Below are positions 11,933 through 23,044 of a stretch of 64,000 bases of DNA, one piece after another. The position numbers and the translations under genes were made by a program. The DNA is taken from the NCBI GenBank assembly GCA_025201375.1, contig JAIWZP010000083.1, forward strand, positions 1-64,000, written 5' to 3'. Numbering within the stretch: position 1 is the stretch's first letter; every line of letters begins with the position of its first letter. Source of the DNA: Gongronella butleri. Lineage: Eukaryota; Mucoromycota; Mucoromycetes; Mucorales; Cunninghamellaceae. The notes beneath the pieces are model-generated. The model was given only the letters and a program-made list of their open reading frames with translations, was not told where the DNA came from and made no database searches.

Positions 11933-13222
11933 CCGATGCAATTAAATTTTGCAAAATTTAGTCGTTCATTTCGAATAAAATGAGGACCCCCTGTCCGCCA
12001 TTGCTTTGCTACAACTCATCTTTCCCTACCAATGACAATCGTTTGTGTTGATCGCGCTGATTAATTGGAAATTCTGTTTGTCGTTTTGACCAGGGCAAAA
12101 AAAATGGAAGGTCTCAGAAAATCAACCTTTTTCGGTAATGTTCCCGGCTGGCGGCGCTTGGAACAACCGATCCGCAAAACCTGCCATCAAATATTCCAGA
12201 TCCTCGGGGCGCCACCCGCGGGACAACCCAAGCGCCGGCTCTTTAAAAAAAAAAATGACCAAGCTGCGCAAAATGCAAAAAAAAAAAAAAAGAAAAAGAT
12301 TTACATATTGCGACCGCGAGGACTACCAGGCGTCAATGCATTTTTACAAATGTGTAATAGTTGAATCAATTTAGGAAACGCGTCTGCACCCAAAATCCCA
12401 AAATCATTGCCCATAGGGAAAAATCAGACAGTCTTTTCAACGGGCAACGATTCATGCGCCCTCTTGCACTCACTGTAACGTGCAACGACTCTGTTTCATC
12501 GCAGAAATGGCATTAAGTATTGGGATGAAACGGACCGTTGGCAAGAAATTCGTTATTTATGCCAAAAGGGCGAAAATGCTTCGTGACGTAAAGAACGTAC
12601 TACGCAAATAGCCGACAAAAGCATATCATCATTGTAGTTTGGCCTCGCTCGTCGTCTACTTCAGATTTTGGGCCGTTTGGACGCGCTCAAATGCGCATAC
12701 GGTATTTTTACGACAGGCTTATGAGCCGCCGTGAGCACGCCACCTCAAATTCAAAAAGTAGGTCTCCAGAATTGGACCAAATTAGCACACCAGAGAATCT
12801 TCATCGGCAAACCTTGTATACGACGAAAAAAAGAGCACGGTGTATCTGTCCGTTGGCGAGCAATGAGTGATTATCGATTTAAATTCAAATGCGGCTAGCG
12901 AGGGAAAAACGTGTCTCAGAGCCGCACAAACGCAACCACAAGCAAGCCATGCTCCCGATGCATGAATTCCATCAGGTCAAGGAGCAGACACAGTGCATTA
13001 AAGTTCGATTTTTCACGCGCCAAAAATCAGCCAAAATTAAGGCCTGTCTTTGCACTGTTTCCATTCTCCCAAAACGTGTGTGTTTCACCGATCACGCATA
13101 TCCTTGTACGCATCACGTCGAGTTCTTTCTGGAGAATTGCGTTTTAAGGCGTTGCAGTCACTATTCACTGAGTTCGCCTTGGGATCAAACGGTCGTGTCA
13201 AACCTCAGATTTTTGCATTCAT

Positions 13223-14212
13223 CGCCAAAACCAGACAATCGACCCAGGATTTTTACGACATTTCTGTCGACAAACAGTGCGTGTACTGTATACCCTGGCT
13301 GTGAATGGCATGGTGATCCAGTGACCTAAATTTCACACCTTGAAAATGGTCAACTGGACCCCTTGGAAAATCCGCGAAAAAATCACGATTTTCCAAATCG
13401 ATATGGCATGCCGTCAAGTGAACGCCACTCCTTTAAACCTTGTCATATGGGTATTTTGGACACTCTCTTTTCAGAACAATCGTAAAATCTGGAGGTCAAT
13501 CAAGCCATTGACGAGAAAATCGACATTTGTCGATAAATACACGTTTTCGGCTATGGAGAGAGAAATTTTGCCTGGATCGGGTTGAAACTTGCACTGATGG
13601 AAAGTTACGCGTTTGGGCGCCTTTTTGTTTCAGCCGGTCAAAGTCGATGCGTGACCTTTGTACTCTTGCAGCGTCGAATCAAAGATTTCAACTCCAATTT
13701 TATTGTTAACGGACAGAGCAGAGCAACGCGTGCTGCTGTTACGAAAGATGCACAATTTGATTCTGTTTCGAATGAGCCCATTTTCACAGGCGTACGATCA
13801 AAACTTGAAGAAAACTCCAAGTTTCTTAAATTTCGCTTTAATCGCCGTTTTCTCGTGAACGGCTCGTCGATGGACCCCCGATTTTTATTCCAGATTTGTT
13901 GACAAAGAGGGGTCAATGCATCGCGTGACATGACTCTCAGAGGGCCAGTGTGTCGGTTGCCAAACTGATTTCATTTTTTTGTCAGGCTTGACTCTCTCAA
14001 GCGGGGGACCCTCCAGATGGATTTGGACTTGACTATTGAGCGATTTTTTTTTCAAATTTGAAAAAAAAATCATTTCAACACCAAAGACCCAACGCAGTGT
14101 CATGAAACTTTACCACATGTTCCTTTTGGCTATGATACTGTACCTTCTCAGAAAAAATTAAAACCCAAAGAACGATCTTGGCGTTTGTCCAGGACCTTGA
14201 CATACTGTACAT
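13223..14212 (+). repeat. Dispersed repeat family 1, long copy A
   Basis: By eye this aligns over about 970 nt with 44255-45226, same orientation, with frequent substitutions and small indels. Shared landmarks in order: CCAGACAAT near the left end, GAATGGCATGGTGATCC, CCCCTTGGAAAATC, GTATTTTGGACACTCTC (one mismatch in copy B), ACGAGAAAATCGACATTTGTC, GACAGAGCAGAGCAAC, CTCGTGAACGGC, CTCTCAAGCGGG and a T8-9/A9 palindrome. Frames are broken in both copies, so it is not a live gene here. The exact ends are not defined. Confidence 0.85.
14043..14070. repeat. AT palindrome inside repeat copy A
   Basis: The sequence reads GAT, a T run, CAAATTTG, an A run, ATC: a nearly perfect inverted repeat of about 28 nt. 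The same palindrome sits at the matching place in copy B (about 45064-45092). Confidence 0.8.
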
Positions 14213-15856
14213 TGCTCAAAGTACGTACGGTGGTGGTCTCTTGTTGTTGAAATATGATACTTTGTGGATCACGGTGAAAATGACATCAATCGAAAGAGCC
14301 GGACGCGGATGTATCATATGATGTCAATTTCCGTTTTCCGATGGTTTGCTCGCCCGATGGCTGGGCGACCTTTGCACGCTTGTAAAAGTCGATCAAACAC
14401 TGGATCATCAATTTTCAAATTGAATTTTCTCGACAACTGGAAAAATAACCAACGGTGCTTTTAACGTGTCGAATGCGGCTGCCGAATTTCCACCAAGTGA
14501 AACAAGTTTCACGGCGATCTGATCAAAAACAGCATAGAAAATTCGCTTCTTCAACAAAATCTTTGATGGTGATTTGCTTGCTCGATGACTGTCTACGGTA
14601 CGTACAGTAGTCGAGCGACCCCCGGTTTTTAACTTTTTACTTCAGATTTACCTACTAACAAACAACGGGTCAAAGCATCTAATGGGATGACTTGCGGTGC
14701 GCTATGATAGCTTGCTTGGGTTTTAACTTTTTGCATCGGTTACTGTATTACAGTATTTCTCCAGGCTGCAGCTCACACCTCACACTCAGTGCACAAAAGT
14801 GTGCAAAATACTGTAAAAAAATAAAAAAATATGATACAGTACGTACAAAAAAAATTTATTCCATGCAATCCACGCACCTTAATTAGGAGGGGTCAAACCT
14901 TAAATTTTTGCAAAAAAATCTTGACCAAAGTAGGCAATTTTCTCAGTCGATCGCCGTTCATGCGTCACTCTTTGAACTTTTTTTCTCAAGGTGGGACGGC
15001 TTGTCATTTTGTCAGCCAATAGTAAATTGTCGGAGTTGCCTGTTTGGGATGCATTGATCACTCGGAGTTCGAAATTTCCCAAATTTGGCATGTTCTGAGA
15101 TTGAAATGTGTGACCCCTGAGTGACCCCTGAATTTCTTAAAAGTGGTCGTAGCGCTTTGGGGGTTTAAGATTTTTTGTTGCAAAATTTGCACCGAACTCG
15201 ATGCGGCTACTGTTCTATTTTGAGCAGTGCCGACCATGCAGATGGCGAGATGGATTAAAACTAAAATAGTACAATAATAATAGGAGGTTTTTGGTATTTT
15301 CGAGTCCAAAAAAAATCGGGCAGGTCCGTCTTGAGCACTGCTGGGCAGTAGTTTTAGCCGTGACGCGGGCTTCATTGGCGGGCGAGCAGGCTGTAAAAAA
15401 TTTTCTGGAGGCACAGCAGACCAGCAAAGTCAGAAAAATACGTTCTTACGTAATTGGTGTTTAAAAGGTACTGTAAATGTGTATGTTTTGTGCAGTGTAC
15501 AGTACAGTATGAAGTATGATACGTAGGTAGCCGCAATGTTTCAGCTTTCAGGTATCATATGATATTGCTTAAATGATATTATAGCACGCGTCAGTTTTTG
15601 AGTGCAAATACAGTAAAACCCAATACGTAAAGTGGATGAAAATTGTTCTTTTGTGCATTTTTCGGACGTCAACTGACGTATTTTTTTCAAACAAAGATGA
15701 AACCTTCTTCACGCAACGTACCGGTAGATAAATCATACAGTAAATAAGAGGTCAAAACGGAGGCAACAAGCAAGTGACCATTTGGTATCCAAACAAAGCA
15801 AATGTGTTTTATTGAAAAATGCCACTCCTTGTCTTCCATGGAAGCATCATACAGTA
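14136..15856. repeat. Cluster of TACTGTA/TACAGTA heptamers
   Basis: I count about 13 exact copies of TACTGTA or its reverse complement TACAGTA in 1.7 kb, near 14136, 14203, 14604, 14741, 14749, 14809, 14834, 15469, 15498, 15503, 15609, 15736 and 15850. About 0.2 would be expected by chance. They are irregularly spaced, so this is a motif cluster and not a tandem repeat. The function is unknown. Confidence 0.7.
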
Positions 15857-17051
15857 CTAGGCATCGATATGCACGCTTCCCTTGACGGCAAGATGGTCGT
15901 TATGGTTGACGACCCAGAGCTCAAAGTCCTGAGGCGACGTGCGGCGGCCACACACTGTGAACGGCTGGTTCATGTAGACAGGTGCCAGGCAGCGGTACTG
16001 GAAGGATCGGATCTTGTCGTCAAGCGCCATGCTCTCTTTGTCAGCGAGGTGCGAGCGAAGTAGCGTGATCATCCAGGTGCTGCTCAAGGGACCATGTACA
16101 AGGCAATCTTAAATTTACCGAAAAAAAGGGTTTCGCGCGTAAGTTTGCGCTTTTTCTCTCCCGTTCTCTCCCGTCTCGCGTACCTGGGTGGTGTTCCTGG
16201 TTGATGCAATAATCCTGATCATAGTGAATGCGGTGTGAATTGAACGTCAAAGCTGAGTATCGGAAGAGATGAATGGGCGTGGGCATGACCTGCATTGAGA
16301 ACTCAGGCTCACGTCGGACTACAAGCGCGTAAAAAAAGAAGAGTGGCGCGTCATGCGTTGAGTTGAGCTGCGCGTCCAGATACACGTTTTTTTTTTTTTT
16401 TTTACCGCGCAGGGTCTTTGCAGGTGCAGAATCGACATTATGACCCGAGTAGACGAGACAGCGCTGTTCACGCATGACCCAGGGGTCCGTGGCCGGGTCG
16501 TCCTGTTTTCTGTAGACGTCCTTGTTGAGGTAGACAAAGACGGCGTCGCCAAGGCGGCTTGCGGCGCGGAAATCGACATGATCTAGTGATGAAACCAAGA
16601 AAACATCGTCTCCAACGGCCAATGGCTGCCTGTCTCGCGGCCATGTCAGTGTGGCGCCGGCCCACATGCGCTGGGTGAACGGCTCGGGCGGGAAAAAGTC
16701 GGTCTCGTAGCCATCGGCCGCGAGGTCACTCTCGACAGCGCGTGGCGGGAAGAATAAATGGTGCCACGTGGCAGGCAGGCGCGTTCCATGCGCAGGCAAC
16801 ACCCCACCCTTGTATTCAACGGACGGCTCGGCCATCGTGTTGGCCATCAGGTTCAGTGGCGACGCCGTGATCGCGTCGTGATCCACCACACGCTTCTTTT
16901 GCGTCTCTGCAGCCCATTTCTCGATCAGCGACGCATGTGACGCGACTACAGACGACCCATGGAGCATGCGGTGGCCAAAAAGACCGCCAATGGTATAACT
17001 GGTATAGAACGCACGCTTGGCAGAGACGGGCCTGAGCACGGAAGTGAACAT
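15857..17051 (-). CDS. Mitochondrial 3-hydroxyacyl-thioester dehydratase (HTD2-like, HotDog fold)
   Basis: Three minus-strand exons (16406-17051, 16184-16318, 15857-16107) give 343 residues. I start at the Met at 17051 because it begins a basic, Ser-rich presequence typical of mitochondrial import. The central motif Phe-Phe-Pro-Pro-Glu-Pro-Phe-Thr-Gln-Arg-Met-Trp-Ala-Gly matches the N-terminal MaoC/FAS1-like dehydratase half. The Leu-Phe-Arg-Tyr-Ser-Ala-Leu-Thr-Phe-Asn-x-His-Arg-Ile-His-Tyr-Asp motif matches the catalytic HotDog half, followed by Val-His-Gly-Pro-Leu. Family members dehydrate 3-hydroxyacyl thioesters in mitochondrial type II fatty-acid synthesis; bacterial relatives act on mesaconyl-C4-CoA. 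Intron 2 uses an AAG acceptor. It starts 168 nt from the divergent small mitochondrial gene. Confidence 0.82.
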
Positions 17052-17219
17052 TATTACAAAAAAAAACAAGTAAGAAACAAAGAGAACGCGGGAAAAATTC
17101 AAGCGCCGGGACAGGCGGGTTGATGTTCATGCGGGGCTCAATTGCTCAAATCTCGAACAAAATCGTTGTTGTTCGTTTGTCGTTTTAACCATATTTTTCT
17201 CTTTCTTTCTTCATTGACT
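17052..17219. promoter_or_regulatory. Probable bidirectional promoter of two mitochondrial genes
   Basis: Only 168 nt separate the start codons of the HTD2-like gene (minus) and the small membrane protein (plus). Both products carry mitochondrial-type presequences, so joint control is plausible. No specific site is identified. Confidence 0.45.
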
Positions 17220-17471
17220 ATGCTACGATCTTGTACACGACCTCTTGTGCAGGCTGCTGCGCGCCGCAATTATAGCTCTGCGTCTTCCAGTCCCTCGTTC
17301 TTTTACAAGTACGGCACGCCGCTCGTCAAATGCACGGTCATTGCTTCGTGCACCACGCTGGCCTGGCAATTGCTGTGGCAGCACCTCGAATACCGTGAAT
17401 ATCGTGACGAGGCCGAGTCCACCATTCATGACCTCGAGCAGCGCATCAAGGTGCTTGAGGAAAAGGCTTGA
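17220..17471 (+). CDS. Small mitochondrial membrane protein with coiled-coil tail
   Basis: A single exon of 83 residues. An upstream in-frame Met at 17142 exists, but the start at 17220 gives a clean basic presequence (Met-Leu-Arg-Ser-Cys-Thr-Arg, then Ala-Ala-Arg-Arg-Asn-Tyr-Ser). One hydrophobic segment (about 36-52) is followed by a charged heptad-like tail (about 56-83) likely to form a coiled coil. This single-span layout fits an inner-membrane assembly factor or a respiratory-complex accessory, but I do not recognise the family. The head-to-head position with HTD2 supports a mitochondrial role. It is too short for certainty, though the frame is well formed. Confidence 0.6.
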   Translation: MLRSCTRPLVQAAARRNYSSASSSPSFFYKYGTPLVKCTVIASCTTLAWQLLWQHLEYREYRDEAESTIHDLEQRIKVLEEKA

Positions 17472-17870
17472 ATGTGCCACGATGGCTAACAATCATATAC
17501 TCGGCCGCCCCTCCCCACCCGCAATTCGCCTGTTTGGCACCTCCCCCCCCCTTTGTAGATTTTTTCTTGTTACCCTGGTTCATTTTTGTTTTTTATTTTT
17601 CCATTCCACTGCCTCTGATTCTCATGAAATAAAGAAATCTGTGAATTGATTCATTGCGGTATTTTTCCACAGTGGAAATGCAATGAATGGTGTGTTTCGC
17701 ACATGTTTGCCCATTGATTGACATTGGTGACACGCGGCCGGGGCGGAGCTTTGCTGTCCCCATGCCACGGAAAACCACAATTAAAAGGGGGACACGGATT
17801 CTGGGCCTCGTTGTTGCCTTTTTCTTCCTCCCCCATCTCGTTTTTAAGTGTTTTTCTTTGCTTTTCCTTC
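17472..17870. other. Intergenic before the Sec1 homologue
   Basis: A GAAATAAAG polyadenylation-like signal near 17626 probably ends the small mitochondrial gene. A T-rich leader follows from about 17810. Nothing else is supported. Confidence 0.5.
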
Positions 17871-20800
17871 ATGTCTGGCTTGATAGAAATCACGCGCAAG
17901 CGTAAGCACTGCCGTGCGCTCGGCACAAAATCACCCGAGCTCGTCTCTTTGCCTCACTCTGGTGGCTGACTCGATTTTTTTCTTTGAAATAGGGCTCATG
18001 GACTCTATTCGAGCGGTCCAGCCGCCCGGCAAGTGGAAAATTATTGTCGTCGACTCCTGCAGCCTGAAGATTCTCAATGCCGCGTGCAAAATGTATGACA
18101 TTTTGGAAGAAAATGTAAGTTGACCCGTCATTTTTAAAAGAATCACGCGCCAAACAAGTCTTTTGCGCGCCGGACACGGACTGATCCACGTTTTTTTACT
18201 TTAAAAATAGGTGACACGTAGGTGGATGATCCCCCTGGGAGCCATTGACGCGCATAAAGAGGATGCTCATTGATTTTTTTTTTTCCTCCATGCCTAGTGG
18301 TTGAAAACATCGAAAAGAACCGCCAGCCCTACCCAACGTTGGAAGCCATTTATTTTTTGACGCCTTGCCGCGAGTCCGTTTTGCGCCTCGTAGACGATTT
18401 TTCAGCACACAAGGAACCGCTGTACAAGGCAGCCCATGTCCATTTCACCAGCGGTAACGCGATCAAAAAAAAAAAAAAAAGAACGGCAGAAATGATTTGA
18501 CGCGCGTCCCAATGGCTTTTAGGCTTGCACGACGACCTCTTTGCTGATCTCAACAAGCGTCTTAAATCATCCGGGGCAGCCGAGTACATCAAAGGGCTCA
18601 AGGAGATGTATGTCGACTACCAAGGTAAAAAAAAAAAGAGGGATGAATGTCACTTTTTCGCGTTGGCTTCGGACTAACCGAGAGTTTATAAAAAGTGGTC
18701 GAGTCGAATGTGTTCAGTGTGGACCCGCCGTCGAGTTTCTTTTCTGTGTTTGGCACAGATCGGCGCGCGTATCCCGAGTCATCCTTGCAAATGACAGCAA
18801 AGCAGCTGTTGTCTCTGTGCGTCACGCTTGGCGAGGACCCAATCATCCGTTACCAATCGCCACCCGAGGTCGATGGCCAGCCGCCTTTGCCCTTTGAGGG
18901 CGCCACCAAATCGCTCGCTCTCGCCTTGCAACGCGAATTGGACCGTTTTTGCCAGCTCAATCCCAATTTCCCTGTAAGAGGCGACTCCCCCACACAAAAA
19001 AAAAAAAAAAAAAAGAGCACAAGACACAAAACTCATTCAATTCCCTGTTTATAGCCGCGAAGCTCTCAGCCGCGTGCCACTTTTCTGATTGTGGACCGAA
19101 CTGTTGACCAATATGCGCCTCTTTTGCACGAATTCACGTACCAGGCGATGATCAATGACCTGCTGCCGGTCAAGCCGACGGAAAATGGCACGGGCATCGT
19201 GTACTCGTACGAGTTTACGCAGGCAGACGGGTCGCTGGGCACCAAGGATGTTGTTCTCGATGAGGATGACCATGTGTACACCAGCATCCGCCACTTGCAC
19301 ATTGCTGAATGCACAGACAGGCTCATTGAGGAGTTTAACAAGTTTTTGGCCGAGAACAAGCAGGACGGCAAGGCGTAAGCCAAGAAAGAAAAGAGGAAAA
19401 AAAAAAGAGGAAAACGGGAAATGCTGTGGAGGCGCAGTGCTGACAAGTTTTTTTTTCTTAGTGATCCGGATGCGCCCAAGGCGACGGCACGCAGCCTTAA
19501 TGACATGAAGGAGATGCTGACGAATCTGCCGCATTTCCAAGAGATGAAGGCCAAGTATTCGGCGCATTTGTCCATTGCCCAAGAATGTATGTCTTATTTT
19601 GAGAAGAGCAAGCTCAATTCTGTGGGCAATCTGGAGCAGAACATTGCGACGGGCGAGACACCCGACGGCGAGGTGCCAAAGACCATTGTGCTGGACATGG
19701 TGCCGCTGCTGGACGATAAGTACATCAGGTAACTGGGAAAAAAGGGGAGGGGGCGATTGAGCCATGGCCCACGCTTATTTTTGTTTTTTTTTCCTCTGTA
19801 AAAGTGATATGGACAAGACGCGTCTTTTGATGCAATACATCATTTCCAAGGATGGTGGGGTCTTTGAGGACGACAAGCGCAAATTGTTTGATCACGCGCA
19901 CTTGGCACGCGAGAGCCGCGAGGCCATTGACAATCTGTCGCTGATGGGTGTGCAGGTGACGCGCCAGCGGCGCGCAAAGGGCGAAAAATCGACGCGCAAG
20001 CGGTTCTTGCGGAAGCGCGCCAATCGTGACGACGATCAGCCGTATGAGCTGTCGCGCTATATACCAGTGATCAAGAAGACCATGGACGTAAGATCGCCGG
20101 AAAATGGGTGTGGGTGGAAATAGAGCGAGAGCGGGCCAGGTCTAGATTCCATTGTCTCGCCGCCATTGACATGACGACCGTTTTCTTGTTTTTTTTTAGG
20201 CTTTTTTCACCCACCAATTGGACGATGCGCAATTTGCTTATTGTCGTGCGTCCGACAAGGAGCACGACGGCAGCGATCCCGCCACCAAGGCCGTGACAAA
20301 TCAATTGAGTGGCGTGTCGCTGCGCACGACGCGTCCCACGTATCGCTCCAAGCAAGGGGCCAATGTAAGTCAACGAAAACAAAAAAAGTGCCGGAAAGGA
20401 AATAAAAAGGCTCAATTCTATTTTTTTTTTTCAGGGTGAGCATCGGCGCACTGCTTCTGGATCCAAGCTAGTGATCTTTGTGATTGGCGGTCTGACGTAT
20501 TCCGAAATTCGATCGACATACGAAATGGCCGAGCTGTACAATCGCGACATTTTCATCGGTAAAAAAAAAAAAAAAAAGAGACAAGAATGAAAGAGAGAAA
20601 GGAATGCCTCAATTGAAGCTCTTTATGCGTTTTGCCAGGCACCACGGAGATCCTGCGCCCGACCAAATATGTAGAAAATCTGAGCCAGCTGCGCATGTCG
20701 GTGCCACGCGACCCTGTGCTGATCCCGGCATACACGGCACCGCCGCCAAAGAGCAGCAGCAGCAGCTTGAAGCCACTGATACCCAAGCTGAGCCACTCAT

Positions 20801-20916
20801 CGTCGCATGCTAGCCTCAATGCGTCGTCCATGTCCTCGTCGCCGTCCATCCCACCCACCGCAGCCACGGACGAGACAAAGAAAAAGAAAAAAGGGCTCAA
20901 AAAGCTGTTTGGATGA
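17871..20916 (+). CDS. SEC1: Sec1/Munc18-family exocytosis protein
   Basis: Twelve exons join in frame to 710 residues: 17871-17901, 17993-18114, 18211-18217, 18298-18453, 18523-18624, 18696-18973, 19055-19374, 19462-19728, 19805-20087, 20200-20364, 20435-20558 and 20639-20916. Family marks are the N-terminal Trp-Lys-Ile-Ile-Val-Val-Asp-Ser start, Val-Glu-Asn-Ile-x-Lys-Asn-Arg-Gln-Pro, Ala-Ile-Tyr-Phe-Leu-Thr-Pro, Leu-Ile-Val-Asp-Arg-x-Val-Asp, Leu-x-His-Glu-x-Thr-Tyr-Gln-Ala, and near the end Val-Ile-Gly-Gly-Leu-Thr-Tyr-Ser-Glu. SM proteins bind syntaxin and promote SNARE assembly at the plasma membrane. Exon 3 is a 7-nt microexon, needed to restore Val-Thr-Leu-Val-Glu. The C-terminus adds a Ser-rich tail ending in a Lys-rich Gly-Leu-Lys-Lys-Leu-Phe-Gly, probably outside the SM fold. 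Confidence 0.93.
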
Positions 20917-21388
20917 AACCCCTTCAATGCAAAAACAAAGTACCTGTCGCCAAAAAAAAAAAAAGTAAAAATAGCACAAGGAAAAATGTCTGATCATTTA
21001 CTTGCCATTTAAGTGGTTTTGTTTGGGATCAAAGGGGAGAGAAAAAGCCCATGATGCCTAGTTGAGATCGCACAAACAGCACCCGTCTCGGCTTGTGTTG
21101 GTCTTTTTTTTGTGTGATATTTTTTTTTTGTAACCATTGTGTGTGCGAGGGGCGTGTGGCGTGCGGCTGTGGAAGAGCCGTGGGCTTTTTTTATTTTTTT
21201 ATCAGGCTTGGCGCTGGGATCAACATGGGCACGCACACATGACGCAAAAGGGAAGAGCAAAAACAAGGTTCGGTGCGACCCCTATTTTCATTCTTTTTTT
21301 AAAACGGGCTTTTTCTGATTCTTCGCTTTCTTTCTTCTTTTTTTTGTTCTTTTTTTTTTTTCGTCTTTATTTTTTTTCCTTGTCTTTC
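20917..21388. other. Intergenic between SEC1 and proline-rich membrane protein
   Basis: Contains the SEC1 3' end and a T-rich leader (about 21290-21385). No gene is seen. Confidence 0.5.
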
Positions 21389-22387
21389 ATGTATCCCTCG
21401 GCTCACGCGGACCCCTATCGTAGCGAATACCCGCCTCCTCCTCCTCTGCCCGCGGACGATTTGCATCATCAGATGGCACCGGCCACTGTGGCGCCGCCAT
21501 CGGTACCATACTCTGCGCCTAGCCATCGCGGTAGCTTTCAGCAATACGCGCCATCGCCGGCGGGGTCAGGATATGGTACACCATCAGCCCCGGGGTATCC
21601 ACCCCCTGCCATGTCAGCCGCACCCCATTATACCAATATCCCAGGCTCAGAAAGGCACAGCATCGCCATGGCAGGCCACGATGGCAGCGGCCAATTCCAG
21701 AATTTGCCTTTGGATTCGCACAATTACAATGCACACGGCGACCCAAGCGCCTTGACATACGAAGAGTATCAACAGATTCAAAATATGGAGGCGAGTAGCT
21801 ATCACAAGCAGCCCGCGGCACCGCAAACACCTATCAAACAGACACATTATCAAAACCACAACAACAATTACCCATCGACGGCCGTCATGATGGACTATGC
21901 CGACGAAGCCGACGCCAGCACCCCCATGGTGCAAAAAGTGCATGGCAATCCGTACAAAAACGAGGCAAACAAGCGCAAACCTGGGCGTCACGGCGGCGGT
22001 GCCGTAACAATGGCTCCCGAGGACGAAGCCGCGGCCTACCGACCAAAGCCATACCACGACGACCGCCGCAATCGCGGCAGTGGCTGCGCCGCCTGCTGTG
22101 CGGCCACTTCCTGCTGCTCGTGCTTCTGCTTCTTGCTTTCTCTCGCATTCCTCGCAGGTGGCATTGCGTTGATCGTGTCCGCCTCCATCTTTGCTGGCAA
22201 ATGTGCCGCCAATTGCGATGGCTACGGCGGCCCCGGCGCAAAGGACGTCGCGGATGCATGCGGCACCTTTTGTAACAAGATCCTCCACGACGCCCTCCTC
22301 TATTCAGGCATCGGCATCGCCGCACTCGCAGGCATCGCCATCATCTGGCGCATTGGACAGTGGATGTGCGCCGCTCACGCAAGATAA
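21389..22387 (+). CDS. Proline-rich protein with cysteine-rich C-terminal membrane domain
   Basis: A single exon of 332 residues. I use the Met at 21389, after the T-rich leader; the frame is open further upstream but only through low-complexity sequence. The first 210 residues are rich in Pro, Tyr, Ser, His and Gln, with Tyr-Pro-Pro-Pro type stretches, and are probably disordered and cytosolic. A basic segment (about 212-225) precedes a Cys-rich patch (Cys-Ala-Ala-Cys-Cys-Ala, then Cys-Cys-Ser-Cys-x-Cys), which suggests palmitoylation. Two hydrophobic segments follow (about 248-270 and 308-326), with Cys residues in the loop between that could form disulfides outside the cytosol. I do not recognise a family. 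The layout suggests a tail-anchored or two-span protein with a long cytosolic proline-rich arm. Confidence 0.7.
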   Translation: MYPSAHADPYRSEYPPPPPLPADDLHHQMAPATVAPPSVPYSAPSHRGSFQQYAPSPAGSGYGTPSAPGYPPPAMSAAPHYTNIPGSERHSIAMAGHDGSGQFQNLPLDSHNYNAHGDPSALTYEEYQQIQNMEASSYHKQPAAPQTPIKQTHYQNHNNNYPSTAVMMDYADEADASTPMVQKVHGNPYKNEANKRKPGRHGGGAVTMAPEDEAAAYRPKPYHDDRRNRGSGCAACCAATSCCSCFCFLLSLAFLAGGIALIVSASIFAGKCAANCDGYGGPGAKDVADACGTFCNKILHDALLYSGIGIAALAGIAIIWRIGQWMCAAHAR

Positions 22388-22819
22388 AAAAAAAAGGATT
22401 AATGCCTTCCCACTCTCCTCTTTTGCCCTTCTGTACATCTTCTTCCTCCCTCTTTTTATTCTCTTTCTCACTCTCTCTCTCTCACTCTCACTCTCTCTTT
22501 CTCTTTCTCTTCATAAACCAATACCATTTGCTTGTAGACGCGCTTTTCCCCCCACCCCTGTCCCTCCTTTTTTTAACCTTGTAACGTGTGTATTTCATAT
22601 TTTTTTTTCTATTCTAGCCATTTGCGCAAATAAATCAATTTTCTCGTTTTCAACCACCCAAATGTGTAACGAGCGTGTTGCCAAATAAGGCTACAAGGAA
22701 TTGCATGACAATTGGAGCCATCAATTGGGCAGATCGCTGAGAAACAGGAGAAGAAAAAGGAGATTCAGAGCCCGATGCAAGTGGAGACGTCTCCTTTTCC
22801 CCTGTTTTTCCAAGAAATT
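22388..22819. other. Intergenic with CT-rich microsatellite
   Basis: A CT/CTCA-rich tract lies at about 22464-22512. An ATG at 22712, in frame with the next gene, could extend it by 36 residues, but the added residues look like leader sequence. Confidence 0.45.
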
Positions 22820-23005
22820 ATGCGGTTACGTGTGCGCCATCCCCAAGGCCTTATGCCTGTCAATGATATGGAGCCATTCCAAACGATAGAAGAGCTGTGC
22901 CAGGTCTTGGAGGCAATGTTGCAAGTGCCCACCGGCAAACGTGTGCAGTGTCCGTCCCCTTTTTTTTCAATTTATTTTGTTTTCGTGCAAGCTGACGTTT
23001 CCCGC

Positions 23006-23044
<39 letters not shown>

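Larger units (their letters stand above)
11933..15856. other. AT-rich gene-poor island 1
   Basis: About 3.9 kb without a supportable gene. Short frames occur but none has a domain or a consistent exon chain. The island holds one long copy of a dispersed repeat (13223-14212), a palindrome at about 14043-14070 and a striking cluster of TACTGTA/TACAGTA heptamers (14136-15856). It looks like decayed mobile or repeat DNA between conserved gene blocks. Confidence 0.6.

Noticed and set aside
12889..13329. 146-residue plus-strand frame in island 1
   Set aside because: It overlaps the start of repeat copy A and is not open in copy B; no family resemblance.
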